DNA of 64,000 nt from Acinetobacter sp. XH1741 (GTDB lineage Bacteria; Pseudomonadota; Gammaproteobacteria; Pseudomonadales; Moraxellaceae), in assembly GCF_041021895.1 (NCBI RefSeq), contig NZ_CP157428.1:1798001-1862000 (forward strand). The letters run 5' to 3'. Positions 20,087-27,900 of the stretch are shown one piece after another (the first letter of the stretch is position 1; each line of letters opens with the position of its first letter). The position numbers were made by a program, and so were the translations under genes. Below the pieces are notes generated by a model that was not told where the DNA came from, ran no database searches, and saw nothing but the letters and a program-made list of their open reading frames with translations.

Positions 20087-20488
20087 ATGAATATCGGTCA
20101 GGCATCCAAACATTCAGGCATTTCGGCGAAAATGATTCGCTACTATGAAGAAATCGGTTTACTTGAAGCCGCTCAGCGTTCTGCTTCTGGCTATCGTATT
20201 TATTCAGAAACAGACCTTAAAACTTTAAACTTTTTAAAACACGCTAGAGAGTTAGGTTTTTCATCTGAACAGATGAAAGAACTTATTTCGCTTTGGAAAA
20301 ACACAGATCGGCAGAGTGCAGAGGTGAAAGCCTTAACTGTAAAACACATTGCCGAATTAAAACAGAAAATTACCCATCTACAAGAGATGGTTAATATTTT
20401 GCAGGCTTCAGCCGATGATTGCTGCGGTAACCAGCAAGCTTCATGTGCCATATTAGATCACATTGAAAAAGGTGCGGGTGTAAGCTAA
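20087..20488 (+). CDS. cueR: CueR-like copper-responsive MerR regulator
   Basis: 133-aa activator. N-terminal MerR helix-turn-helix (NIGQASKHSGISAKMIRYYE), coiled dimer helix, and a C-terminal metal loop with cysteines separated as in CueR (DDCCGNQQASC). It would sense Cu(I) and switch on copZ and copA at the two 19-bp-spacer promoters. Sits 75 bp after copA. Confidence 0.88.
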   Translation: MNIGQASKHSGISAKMIRYYEEIGLLEAAQRSASGYRIYSETDLKTLNFLKHARELGFSSEQMKELISLWKNTDRQSAEVKALTVKHIAELKQKITHLQEMVNILQASADDCCGNQQASCAILDHIEKGAGVS

Positions 20489-20513
20489 AACTCATTAAAA
20501 TAAAAAAGGAAAA

Positions 20514-20924
20514 ATGATGACTTATACAGCTTCCTGTCTTTGTGATGGGATTCAACTACAAATTAATAGTGAATTAGAACCCATCATGGTCTGTCATTGT
20601 AAGCAATGTCAAAAAGCGCAAGGGGCTGCTTTTGCTGCCATTAGCCAAGTACAAAAAAATGATTTGAATATTGTGCAGGGTGAAAACCTGTTACAGGCTT
20701 ATTTTGCATCGCCTAATAAAAAGAGAGTGTTCTGTAAAACTTGTGGTTCGCCTATCTGGAGTGAGCGTTTAGATAAACCTGATGTGGTGCGTTTAAGGGT
20801 AGGGCTCATTAATGAAGAAATACCAACCCAAGTTGTTTCTCATGCTTTTGTCACTTCAAAGGTGAAATGGTATCCAATTTGCGATAATGCTCGACAATAT
20901 CCAAATGGGGTAGAAAACTCTTAA
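20514..20924 (+). CDS. GFA-family (glutathione-dependent formaldehyde-activating) zinc protein
   Basis: 136 aa with the Gfa/CENP-V zinc-fold cysteines: CLCDG near the N-terminus, CHCKQCQ in the middle and CKTCGSP in the second half. Family members bind zinc, and some were proposed to handle glutathione adducts; the real substrate is not known. Tandem ATG codons after a GGAAAAATG site make the start uncertain by one codon. 25 bp after cueR, so possibly in the copper transcript. Confidence 0.75.
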   Translation: MMTYTASCLCDGIQLQINSELEPIMVCHCKQCQKAQGAAFAAISQVQKNDLNIVQGENLLQAYFASPNKKRVFCKTCGSPIWSERLDKPDVVRLRVGLINEEIPTQVVSHAFVTSKVKWYPICDNARQYPNGVENS

Positions 20925-20996
20925 ATATTAAGGTTTGATCATGTTTTATTCATTTGTAAAAAAACGTGAACAACACTCGCCATGAATAAATAATGT

Positions 20997-21175
20997 GCTA
21001 TAAATGTACCTAGGGTAATCGTAATATCTCCTCGATCCACAGGGAAACTTGGGACAGGAAAAAAGATACGATAAGACCTTACATATAGCTAGCAAAGAGC
21101 ATGTAAGAGATGGATAGACACAAATCTTAGTTTGCTCACCGTTGCAGAAAAGCCCGTGAAACGGGCTTTTTTAAT
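20997..21175 (+). ncRNA. Candidate structured small RNA
   Basis: No ORF, but a promoter-like TATAAA at 21000, then a nested hairpin closed by ATCGTA/TACGAT (21018-21072) with inner pairing TATCTCCT/AGGA..GATA and TCC/GGGA; a second stem CTTACAT/ATGTAAG (21078-21107); and a textbook terminator at the end (AGCCCGT/ACGGGCT then six T). Expected transcript about 165 nt. I do not recognise an Rfam family. Confidence 0.55.
21151..21173 (+). terminator. Rho-independent terminator of the candidate small RNA
   Basis: AGCCCGT-GAA-ACGGGCT followed by TTTTTT. There is no protein gene immediately upstream, so it implies a non-coding transcript. Confidence 0.85.
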
Positions 21176-21327
21176 GTCTGTAAAAGCTCTTTCTTATTTA
21201 GAAAGAGTATAGATTTTTAAACTATTTATGAAAAAGTAATGTAAAAATAATAAAATATTTTAAATATACAGACTATTCTGTATTGCAATTTGCTTTGATT
21301 AAGGGTACATTTAGTTAACGGTTTAAA

Positions 21328-21406
21328 GTTCAAGCTTAATAATGAACTCATGGTCGTTGTGGGAGATCTAAGAGCCTGCATTTTCCCCAAGATGCGGGTT
21401 TTTTTT
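21328..21406 (+). ncRNA. Possible second short non-coding transcript with terminator
   Basis: A small stem GTTCA/TGAAC (21328-21347) is followed by a terminator CCTGCAT/ATGCGGG (21375-21398) and eight T. No ORF precedes it. It could be a separate small RNA or a second terminator for leftover read-through. Confidence 0.4.
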
Positions 21407-21525
21407 ATGCCTGAAGAAAAGTAGTTATTTATTTCATCTAAAACTTTAACTTTCTCATTGTTTGTTCTTTAAAATTTTAAAACCTACGAACATCATAGAT
21501 CGTAGGTTTTTAAGTAAACTCGAAA

Positions 21526-21882
21526 TTAAGCACGATACGCCTGACAAGCTTTGGCACATGCTAAACAAGCTTTTGCACATATTTGGCAATGCTCATGTTG
21601 GTGTTTACCACATTCAGCTGCGCAAAGTTGGCATGCGCTGGCACATAATTGCATAGCTTGTTCAGCAAGCTCCGAATGTCTTAATTCTAACGATGTACAT
21701 AGTTGACAGGTTTCAATACAAGTCAAACAGTGTTTAATGCATTCACGCATCATATGCACATGGTCTTCTTGTAAGCATGCAGAAGCACAATGCTTACAAG
21801 CAAACATGCATTCAATGCAAGCTTGAATCGAAGTAGATGCTTGACTAAACAGGGAATGATTGGGTTCTTGTGAGCTATTCAT
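21526..21882 (-). CDS. Cys-rich four-helix copper storage protein (DUF326/Csp type)
   Basis: 118 aa with 19 cysteines spaced in CxxC and CxxxC patterns along predicted helices (CIECMFACKHCASAC, CIKHCLTCIETC, CASACQLCAAEC, CQICAKACLACAKAC), as in Csp proteins whose four-helix bundles store many Cu(I) ions. No signal peptide is seen, so a cytosolic Csp3-like store is likely. It lies 3.5 kb from copA and cueR and may be part of the same copper response. Confidence 0.8.
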   Translation of the reverse strand: MNSSQEPNHSLFSQASTSIQACIECMFACKHCASACLQEDHVHMMRECIKHCLTCIETCQLCTSLELRHSELAEQAMQLCASACQLCAAECGKHQHEHCQICAKACLACAKACQAYRA

Positions 21883-22188
21883 TTTAATATTCTCCTTCTG
21901 AAAGGCTATTATTAAAAAACCGAATATTGTTATCTTTTTTCATTTTATAAAATCATTTTTCCTATAGGGCATTTTGAAATGAAAGATCTACAAATGCTCA
22001 ATAAGTAATTAACCTCGTATAAGAATGTTACATGTACTTTTCTAATTAAATTTTTGAAAGATGATGAAGACGGGACAAGAAATTTCGTAAAACAAGATAT
22101 AAAATTTATTTCGATATAATACTTTTGGCTAATTTTTTATTGCATGAAAAATAGGCAAATTATGTATGTGAACTTTAAGGACACATGT
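21883..22188. other. Gap of about 300 bp, AT-rich
   Basis: Promoter region of the copper storage protein on one side and of a 38-aa ORF on the other. No ORF or clear regulatory palindrome seen. Confidence 0.4.
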
Positions 22189-22305
22189 ATGGAAAACATT
22201 GAACAATACGCTCACGGAGCTGAGCACGAAGTCCATGTACACTGCAAACGATCATTTGGTACCTTAATACTCAGTCTATTTGTATTAATTACAACTGGTC
22301 GGTAA
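22189..22305 (+). CDS. Small ORF, 38 aa, His-rich start and hydrophobic tail
   Basis: ATG at 22189 follows AAGGA with 7-nt spacing. The product has a polar, histidine-containing first half (YAHGAEHEVHVHCKR) and one hydrophobic helix (TLILSLFVLIT) near the end, ending GR. A terminator (AAAGCACC/GGGTGCTTT) follows directly. An in-frame ATG nine codons upstream lacks a ribosome site. Function unknown; it could be a small membrane protein. Confidence 0.5.
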   Translation: MENIEQYAHGAEHEVHVHCKRSFGTLILSLFVLITTGR

Positions 22306-22310
22306 AAGAA

Positions 22311-22333
22311 AAAGCACCTAAGGGTGCTTTTTC
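22311..22333 (+). terminator. Terminator after the 38-aa ORF
   Basis: AAAGCACC / GGGTGCTTT then T-rich. Also suitable for the convergent unknown gene to the right. Confidence 0.7.
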
Positions 22334-22355
22334 TATATATGAGTAATAGGCTTGT

Positions 22356-22685
22356 TTAAGAACCAGTAAAGCCACGACGTTTTTTATAGGCCTTTCGGTC
22401 ATAAGAAGGGATATTGGACTTTTGAAGATCAATAGCCAGTTGCTTCTTGCGTTGAAATTGTACTTCACTTAAAAGCGCATCATAGATTTTGGGACGATCA
22501 GTTTTAAACGTATCTACATCCAATGGAATCTTATTGTCCTCTTTTACAATATATAAAACAGAGCCATTACCGTTCGTTTCATATATTGTCCAACCAACCC
22601 GTACAGTGTATAGGCCGGTTTTTAAATTCTTTCCTAGATATGATTTGAAACCATCAGGATGAGGGCGAACATAAGCATTCATCAT
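22356..22685 (-). CDS. Hypothetical protein, 109 aa
   Basis: Not recognised. A soluble basic protein with a central WTIYETNGNGSVLYIV beta-like stretch and a Lys/Arg-rich end (SYDRKAYKKRRGF). GGAGG lies just upstream of tandem ATG codons; overlap with a 31-aa ORF by ATGA supports the first ATG at 22685. No membrane segment. Confidence 0.55.
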   Translation of the reverse strand: MMNAYVRPHPDGFKSYLGKNLKTGLYTVRVGWTIYETNGNGSVLYIVKEDNKIPLDVDTFKTDRPKIYDALLSEVQFQRKKQLAIDLQKSNIPSYDRKAYKKRRGFTGS

Positions 22686-22777
22686 GCATCCTCCATCAAC
22701 TGTTTAACTCGATGAAAGCGGCGATTAATGAATTGATGGGGAACAATACATCTATTCAGTAAAATCACGATTTTCAT
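22682..22777 (-). CDS. Small ORF, 31 aa, translationally coupled to the next gene
   Basis: Begins MKIVILLNRC and ends LMEDA. Its TGA overlaps the ATG of the 109-aa gene (22682-22685), the arrangement expected for coupled translation. Basic middle (INRRFHRVK). No strong ribosome site of its own. Too short to classify. Confidence 0.4.
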   Translation of the reverse strand: MKIVILLNRCIVPHQFINRRFHRVKQLMEDA

Positions 22778-23137
22778 GTGTATATATATTGATCAATTCT
22801 GCAATTTCAAGGTTTTTGGTCTTTCTTTTTATTGCTCAAAATGAAGGAGAGGTAGATTAAAAATTACTCCCATATAAGTCCTTTATTTAAAGAATAAAGA
22901 CCGATCAAATTGTAGACTAATTTTTAAATTAAGGGAGCCATATCACAATTTGTGTGACGTATTGTGCAAATATAAAATTAAAACAACTTTTAGTGAAACG
23001 CGCGTTCACTATTTATTAAGATTCTGATTTTTAAAAATAAAAAATAAGAAAAATATTTCTTGTTACAACGAATTTGTCGACAATATATGATTGTTTTTGA
23101 CATATTTGCCTTGCGTAATTACTTGAGTTTCTTGCCT
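22778..23137. other. Gap upstream of a LysE-type exporter
   Basis: AT-rich apart from a GC island holding a dyad at 22992-23010. A frame continuous with the exporter is open from 23060 but lacks a good start. Confidence 0.4.
22992..23010. promoter_or_regulatory. Dyad resembling a TetR-type operator
   Basis: AGTGAA and TTCACT flank an ACGCGCG core, standing out from AT-rich surroundings about 130 bp before the exporter gene. The form is common for TetR-family operators; no TetR gene is adjacent. Confidence 0.35.
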
Positions 23138-23734
23138 ATGACGGTGTCATTTTTGTTTATTGGACTTGTAGTCACTATTTTATTGACTCCAGGACCAACA
23201 AATACATTGTTAGCCTCAGCTGGTATACAGGCAGGGGTAAGGCAGTCTCTTAAATTGATTCCAGCAGAAGTGGTGGGTTATCTGATTGCGATTACGTCAT
23301 GGGGTGTTTTACTTGAGTCTGTGTCCCACTTCCTTCCATGGCTTCCAGCACTATTAAAACTGATGAGCGCGAGTTTTATTCTTTATCTGGCTTTTAAACT
23401 CTGGATGACATCAACTGAAGATATTAAGTTAGACCGACCACTTATTACGCCAAAAGCTTTATTTCTTGCTACACTCTTAAACCCGAAAGCTTTACTTTTT
23501 GCTACGGCTATTTTCCCACATGCAGCGTGGGAAGTACCGCACTTGTATTTTATTCATATTGTTGTCTTTTTATCTCTAATTACCCCAATTGCTTTTTTAT
23601 GGATTATGTTTGGGACAGTATTAATTTCAAATAAAGTCACTTGGTTAAATCAACGTAATTTACAACGTACAGCTGCATTTATTTTAACTTTCTTTGCAAT
23701 GCCAATCGGCTATTCAGCGATTAGCTCATTTTAG
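23138..23734 (+). CDS. LysE/RhtB-family amino-acid or metabolite exporter
   Basis: 198 aa, about six transmembrane helices, with the family hallmark near the N-terminus (LLTPGPTNTLL) and the mid-protein LLNPKALLF motif. Members export amino acids or homoserine lactones; the substrate here cannot be read. I start at the ATG at 23138 because it places helix 1 at the N-terminus; 26 more codons are open upstream. Confidence 0.82.
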   Translation: MTVSFLFIGLVVTILLTPGPTNTLLASAGIQAGVRQSLKLIPAEVVGYLIAITSWGVLLESVSHFLPWLPALLKLMSASFILYLAFKLWMTSTEDIKLDRPLITPKALFLATLLNPKALLFATAIFPHAAWEVPHLYFIHIVVFLSLITPIAFLWIMFGTVLISNKVTWLNQRNLQRTAAFILTFFAMPIGYSAISSF

Positions 23735-23784
23735 ACCTAACAATTTAATTTATATTAAAAAATTTAATATACAGGAGTTTTTTT

Positions 23785-24003
23785 ATGAAAAGATTAAAAG
23801 TCATTATTAAGGATCAGTTTGACAAAGAATCAATTGCTTTAGCAAAAGTTAGACCTATGAACGATCACGCGCTTGAGCTTCATAAAAGCGTTGAACATAT
23901 TGAAATTAATGATGATATTATTCTTCCTAATATGGATTTACTGTATGAAAATCCAAAAGATGGCAAGATTTATCAATTAATTGGGCCATTCAATGAAGAA
24001 TAA
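23785..24003 (+). CDS. Hypothetical protein, 72 aa
   Basis: Preceded by an ACAGGAG ribosome site. Small, charged, soluble; sequence such as EHIEINDDIILPNMDLLY and a C-terminal IYQLIGPFNEE. Not recognised. It lies 50 bp after the LysE-type gene. Confidence 0.55.
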   Translation: MKRLKVIIKDQFDKESIALAKVRPMNDHALELHKSVEHIEINDDIILPNMDLLYENPKDGKIYQLIGPFNEE

Positions 24004-24161
24004 TTCTTAAACTAAGTTTAACAATAAACATGAGCAGAGCTTGTGTCTGGTTTGATCTTAATAAAAGAAGTTTTAGTTTTAAGATGTGATTAAAATTAAG
24101 CCAAACTAACGTATAGACACAATTAAAATATTGAACATCGAAATAGGTTATGGGACTATGT

Positions 24162-24262
24162 TTTTGCAAAAGTGTGACCTAATCCTCACTTTTGTATTTC
24201 AGGACTAAGTGGTGTTCACTAAGCCCATTTCTTCAATGAGAAGTAGAAATGGGCTTTTTTTA
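24162..24262 (+). ncRNA. Hairpin plus terminator, possible small RNA or shared terminator
   Basis: CAAAAGTG / CACTTTTG (8-bp arms, 12-nt loop) is followed by a strong terminator AAGCCCATTTC / GAAATGGGCTT (24221-24256) with seven T. The terminator can serve the convergent xseBA genes on the other strand less well, since its T run is on the plus side. A short non-coding transcript is possible. Confidence 0.35.
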
Positions 24263-24270
24263 TAGAAAAA

Positions 24271-24465
24271 TTATTCTTTGAACGTCTCATCTAAAGCTTG
24301 TTGAACGGCTTCAATACGAGATTTACACGCTTTATAAGCGCTAATCGACTCTTCAACAATTTTCATTAAATTATCAATATCGGGGCTTTCCTGAGATTCA
24401 AGTAATTCAGCATTTCGCTTTAAGATGTCATGACCTTCTTTAAAAGATAGCTCTTTATCATTCAT
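24271..24465 (-). CDS. xseB: Exodeoxyribonuclease VII small subunit XseB
   Basis: 64 aa helical protein (SFKEGHDILKRNAELL) that binds the XseA large subunit; the complex degrades single-stranded DNA into oligonucleotides. Usual length for the family. Overlaps xseA by 8 bp (ATGAATGA), consistent with coupled translation. GAGG ribosome site within xseA. Confidence 0.85.
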   Translation of the reverse strand: MNDKELSFKEGHDILKRNAELLESQESPDIDNLMKIVEESISAYKACKSRIEAVQQALDETFKE

Positions 24466-25720
24466 TAGGAATTACCTCAGTAATATTAGCTTTAAGAGTG
24501 CCATCTTGCATTTCAACTGTAATGGCAGAGCTTGAAATTTGGTGAATAGATCGAATGGCTTTACCTTCTGATCTCACTATTGCATAACCCTTTGCTTGAA
24601 TTTGCTGCGGATTTTGTAGAAGAATTTCTCTCATAAGAGATTCAGTTTGTGTCAAAGAAAATTTAACCTGTTGCTGTGACACAAATTGAATGCGTTCTTT
24701 GAGCTGTTCAACGACCTGTTGTGCTGAATTAAGCTGAGCTTGAGCAGAGGATTTAATATGCTGAAGGTATTGATCACTTTTACTCTGATATGTCGTAATT
24801 TGATGCCGTGACAAGAGCTTAATCGTCTGTAGACTGTCTACCGCCTCTTGAACACGTTCAACAATATGATTACGAATACCAGCAATCACTTTACTCGGAG
24901 TGTCAAATGAACGGTGCGCAATTTCATCAAGGATAGTGCGATCCTTTTCATGTCCAATACCTACCCAAATCGGTACACTGCGTTTGCAGAGTAGAGCCGC
25001 AAGCTCATAGTCATTTAAGTAAGCTAAATCATTAACAGCACCACCACCACGAATAATCACAATCAGATCTGGTGGAAAGCTAAAACTACTGACCCATTGC
25101 TTTAATCCTGTTGCAAGCGATTCCATCAAGCTAGTAGCGGCGGTATTTCCCTGAAAAGTAGCGGTTTGATAAACAAAATGACACACATCATTTCTTTCTA
25201 AAGCATCGGCATCTTTTTTGAAATCACCTAGACCTGCTGCATTTTGTGGGGCAATGACTAAAACATGGTGTATATCAAAAGGAGTAGGTAATAATTTATT
25301 CTTATGAATCAAGCCTTCTTGAGTTAAGCGCTCCACAATTTGTTGGTAGCGTTTTGCAATTTCCCCGAGCGTAAAACTTGAATCTATTTCTTCAATATTG
25401 ACTGAAAATCCATATTGAGGGTCAAAACGTGCTCTAATTTTAATGAGAACATTTAAATCACTTGAAAGCTCAATTCCCGTTTCTCTTTCAAACTTAAGAA
25501 CAATTTTACTGGCTGAAAACTTCCATATAGTTGCTTTACAACTGGCAATGACCTTGTCTGTATCGGAGTCTTTTTCTGCAAGCTCTAAATAATAATGTCC
25601 ACCTTTAATATTTAGATTCCGAATTTCTGCTCTAACCCATACCGGCTCATCAAAGGTCAGGCGTATAACTTCCTGCACAGTGCCGAGATATTCACTAAGG
25701 GAGAACTGAGGATCAGACAT
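24458..25720 (-). CDS. xseA: Exodeoxyribonuclease VII large subunit XseA
   Basis: 420 aa. N-terminal OB-fold (SLSEYLGTVQEVI), catalytic domain with the family sequence IIRGGGAVNDLAYLND and the GIGHEKDRTILDEIAHRSFDTPSK block, then a long coiled-coil arm and C-terminal KGYAIVRSEGKAI. Metal-independent single-strand exonuclease in repair. No clear ribosome site before the ATG. Confidence 0.93.
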   Translation of the reverse strand: MSDPQFSLSEYLGTVQEVIRLTFDEPVWVRAEIRNLNIKGGHYYLELAEKDSDTDKVIASCKATIWKFSASKIVLKFERETGIELSSDLNVLIKIRARFDPQYGFSVNIEEIDSSFTLGEIAKRYQQIVERLTQEGLIHKNKLLPTPFDIHHVLVIAPQNAAGLGDFKKDADALERNDVCHFVYQTATFQGNTAATSLMESLATGLKQWVSSFSFPPDLIVIIRGGGAVNDLAYLNDYELAALLCKRSVPIWVGIGHEKDRTILDEIAHRSFDTPSKVIAGIRNHIVERVQEAVDSLQTIKLLSRHQITTYQSKSDQYLQHIKSSAQAQLNSAQQVVEQLKERIQFVSQQQVKFSLTQTESLMREILLQNPQQIQAKGYAIVRSEGKAIRSIHQISSSAITVEMQDGTLKANITEVIPNE

Positions 25721-25984
25721 ATAAACTATAAATGTATAAATGATGGGATGAAACTAGATAGTATAAAAGCTATTCAAGCAAGGCAATTGATGTCTATGAA
25801 TATCGGGTTCTATTTAAAATAAATACAACAATTTAAAGAATTAAAAGTTCAAAATGGATAGGCATATCTAGACTGAATAGATAAAAAGAAAAATTAATAA
25901 AAAGATAATTCTTAATAATTACAACCGATTAAAAAATAAAGTTTGCTTTATAAAATATATGGGCGTATAAAGCTTACTTCCAAT

Positions 25985-26061
<77 letters not shown>

Positions 26062-26230
26062 AAATATTATGCTCTGTGATGTACTACTTTTCATGATAGG
26101 AATTCATGAAAAGCAATTAGCTTATAAATAACCCTATATCAAGCTAAATATTAAATTCTAGACGAATTGTCCATACCTTAAATCTAGCGTTCTAATTAAA
26201 TACCGTTAAATCACATGAGCTCAGTAATGA

Positions 26231-26470
26231 GTGAATACGATTGTGAATATAGTAAATGAGTGGCAAATTGCTACAGCCGTAAATGGCAATGAAATTAATG
26301 TGAGAGTCATTCCTCATATCCGTAAGCAAAACTCGCTTGATGGTTATCGTTGGGTTGAAGTTGGAAAGAAAATTCAGCTTCAAACTGGTGAAGAAATTGA
26401 GTTGAACCAAGATGGTAAGAGCTTTTATGCTGGCTTTAATCAACTTTATCGTTTAAATACATATTGTTGA
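26231..26470 (+). CDS. Hypothetical protein, 79 aa (GTG start)
   Basis: Not recognised; a beta-rich small protein with GYRWVEVGKKIQLQTGEEIEL in the middle and FYAGFNQLYRL near the end. The first possible start is GTG at 26231, with another GTG at 26243; neither has a good ribosome site. A strong terminator follows (26493-26527), which supports a real transcription unit. Confidence 0.5.
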   Translation: MNTIVNIVNEWQIATAVNGNEINVRVIPHIRKQNSLDGYRWVEVGKKIQLQTGEEIELNQDGKSFYAGFNQLYRLNTYC

Positions 26471-26492
26471 TAACACTATGGCACTAAAGCGA

Positions 26493-26527
26493 AAAAACCT
26501 ATCCCTTTTTAAAGAGATAGGTTTTTT
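26493..26527 (+). terminator. Terminator after the 79-aa gene
   Basis: AAAAACCTATC / GATAGGTTTTT with an 11-nt loop and seven T. Confidence 0.8.
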
Positions 26528-26621
26528 TATGTTTATAGGTTATATAAATAATTAAAATTATAAAAAAGTAAAACCTATGAAAATTTTGAAATTATTATTT
26601 TAGCTATATTTAATAACTCAA

Positions 26622-27293
26622 TTAACCTGCTCGCCAGAACTGACGCCCCATCACTTTAAAGTTTTTTCCGTTCTCTTCGGTTACACGGCGGTCTCTAAAT
26701 TTTTCATTTAAGCTATGCAAAATTAAAGAACCATCTGCTTCTTTAAAAATTTGCTTAATCATTCCTTCGCCAGCGAAATAAACAGCATAAATTTCTCCAT
26801 CAACGACTTCAGTCTGGGAAATATCAATCCCCACCAGATCTCCATCCTTAATGTAGTCCGTCATACTATCGCCTTTAGCTTTAATAATACGCATGCATTC
26901 TTGTGGAACCCGTTTTTCTTTAAAGAACGAAGCAGGAAAAGGGATTTTTCCATTAATTGCATCGAAATGAAATTCGATAGACTCACCTGTACCACAGGAA
27001 AAGCTCGCCTCAACCACCGCAATCCATACATATTGATCTGCTGCATCGCTACTCACAACAGTAGGGCTAAATACATCACTTTCCCTAAAAGAATCTTCTG
27101 TGTTTCCTGTGGTAAGCCAATATGCGTCTACACCTAAAAACTGTGCAATGAGGGGAAGAAAAGCAGATTTTAAGTTCTTTCCCGATTCTAAAGCTTGATA
27201 AGCAGGCTGAGACATTTTTACTGCTTCAGCAACTTCTGCCTGAGTTTTTTTAGCTTTAATTCTTGAATCTTTTAAACGGTCTTTAAGAGCCAT
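26622..27293 (-). CDS. S24-family phage-type repressor (LexA/cI-like, self-cleaving)
   Basis: 223 aa. N-terminal XRE helix-turn-helix (TQAEVAEAVKMSQPAYQALE), C-terminal S24 peptidase with catalytic S143 (GDSM) and K180, 37 residues apart as in LexA. A candidate cleavage site C100-G101 (FSCGTG) precedes it, a Cys-Gly bond like that of UmuD. RecA-stimulated self-cleavage would relieve repression during DNA damage. It is divergent from the holin-endolysin genes and faces three matching palindromic operators. No integrase or replication gene is nearby. Confidence 0.88.
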   Translation of the reverse strand: MALKDRLKDSRIKAKKTQAEVAEAVKMSQPAYQALESGKNLKSAFLPLIAQFLGVDAYWLTTGNTEDSFRESDVFSPTVVSSDAADQYVWIAVVEASFSCGTGESIEFHFDAINGKIPFPASFFKEKRVPQECMRIIKAKGDSMTDYIKDGDLVGIDISQTEVVDGEIYAVYFAGEGMIKQIFKEADGSLILHSLNEKFRDRRVTEENGKNFKVMGRQFWRAG

Positions 27294-27324
27294 AATGATC
27301 GCACCAGCTAACTTAAAACAAATA

Positions 27325-27386
27325 TATAACTAAAGTTATATCTAGTAAAACAACTATAGTTATTGACTAGTAATAACTATAGTTAT
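27325..27386. promoter_or_regulatory. Three palindromic operators of the S24 repressor
   Basis: Repeated AACTWWAGTT cores: TATAACTAAAGTTATA at 27325-27340, CAACTATAGTTATT at 27351-27364, and ATAACTATAGTTAT at 27373-27386. A half-like CAGTTATAA follows at 27392-27400. Spacing and number resemble OR-type repressor operators. Confidence 0.75.
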
Positions 27387-27391
27387 AATAT
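27363..27391 (+). promoter_or_regulatory. Rightward promoter overlapped by operators (PR-like)
   Basis: -35 TTGACT (27363-27368), exactly 17 bp, -10 TAATAT (27386-27391). The -35 abuts the second operator and the spacer contains the third, so bound repressor would block it. It points toward the short ORF, holin and endolysin; no plus-strand terminator is seen before the holin gene. Confidence 0.75.
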
Positions 27392-27572
27392 CAGTTATAA
27401 GAAATTATTGATAGAACAATGAAAATATTCTACACAAATATATTTTTAAATTTTATCAATAGCTTATATGGAAGTCTTAATTATTCTGCCTCAATGGACG
27501 ACAGAATATAAAAATGGTGATAGTCGAAGAGTGAACTAAATGGACTATTAAAAACAAAAATTGAATTAAAAA

Positions 27573-27597
27573 AAGCCCGATTCCGTGGATCAGGCTT
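27573..27597 (-). terminator. Minus-strand terminator inside the lysis-cassette leader
   Basis: AAGCCCGAT / ATCAGGCTT with seven A on the left, i.e. seven U on the minus-strand transcript. It implies a leftward transcript ending here, antisense to the rightward leader. It lacks a U run in the plus direction. Confidence 0.6.
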
Positions 27598-27598
27598 A

Positions 27599-27733
27599 AT
27601 GTTCGTCGATAAAGGGTATCAAGAACATGGAGAATCTAACAAAGAATTTAATTCGCCACAAAAGTTTCCGATATACGGCAAGGTGTTATCTCAAATTTTT
27701 GGTCAAAAACCTACAAGTAAGCCAATTCATTAG
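27599..27733 (+). CDS. Short unrecognised ORF, 44 aa, first in the rightward unit
   Basis: ATG at 27599; product begins MFVDKGYQEHGESNKEF and ends PTSKPIH. The composition is protein-like rather than AT-driven, and the same frame is open back to 27536 (LKKARFRGSG precedes), so it may be the tail of a longer gene that lost its start. A different frame is also open at 27627-27815 but looks less natural. Function unknown. Confidence 0.4.
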   Translation: MFVDKGYQEHGESNKEFNSPQKFPIYGKVLSQIFGQKPTSKPIH

Positions 27734-27797
27734 TTCTTCAGCTTTGACTTGTTTTTATGAGCGTACCAGAAGCTTTGAAACTAAAGGAGTGATGAGC

Positions 27798-27866
27798 CTA
27801 GAAACCTTGGTATAGCAGAGTGATAAATGAAAATATGAAAAATAACAAGGCGGTCAAGAGTTTCAT
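27798..27866 (-). CDS. Possible 22-aa hydrophobic peptide antisense to the holin leader
   Basis: Reads MKLLTALLFFIFSF and continues to a stop after YQGF: one charged residue then a single membrane-spanning stretch, like small type I toxins. It is upstream of the minus-strand terminator at 27573-27597, so a short leftward transcript is conceivable. No good ribosome site; in AT-rich DNA a hydrophobic ORF this short can arise by chance. Confidence 0.2.
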   Translation of the reverse strand: MKLLTALLFFIFSFITLLYQGF

Positions 27867-27900
27867 TTTTCAAGCTTTGTCTTTTAAACAGGATTAAATT

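Noticed and set aside
27420..27512. 30-aa plus-strand ORF right after the PR-like promoter
   Set aside because: No ribosome site and AT-driven composition; probably leader sequence.
27627..27815. Plus-strand 62-aa reading frame before the holin gene
   Set aside because: It overlaps the 44-aa frame at 27599, which has more natural composition; residues here look like an out-of-frame reading (many Ser, Phe, Cys, Tyr) and there is no ribosome site.
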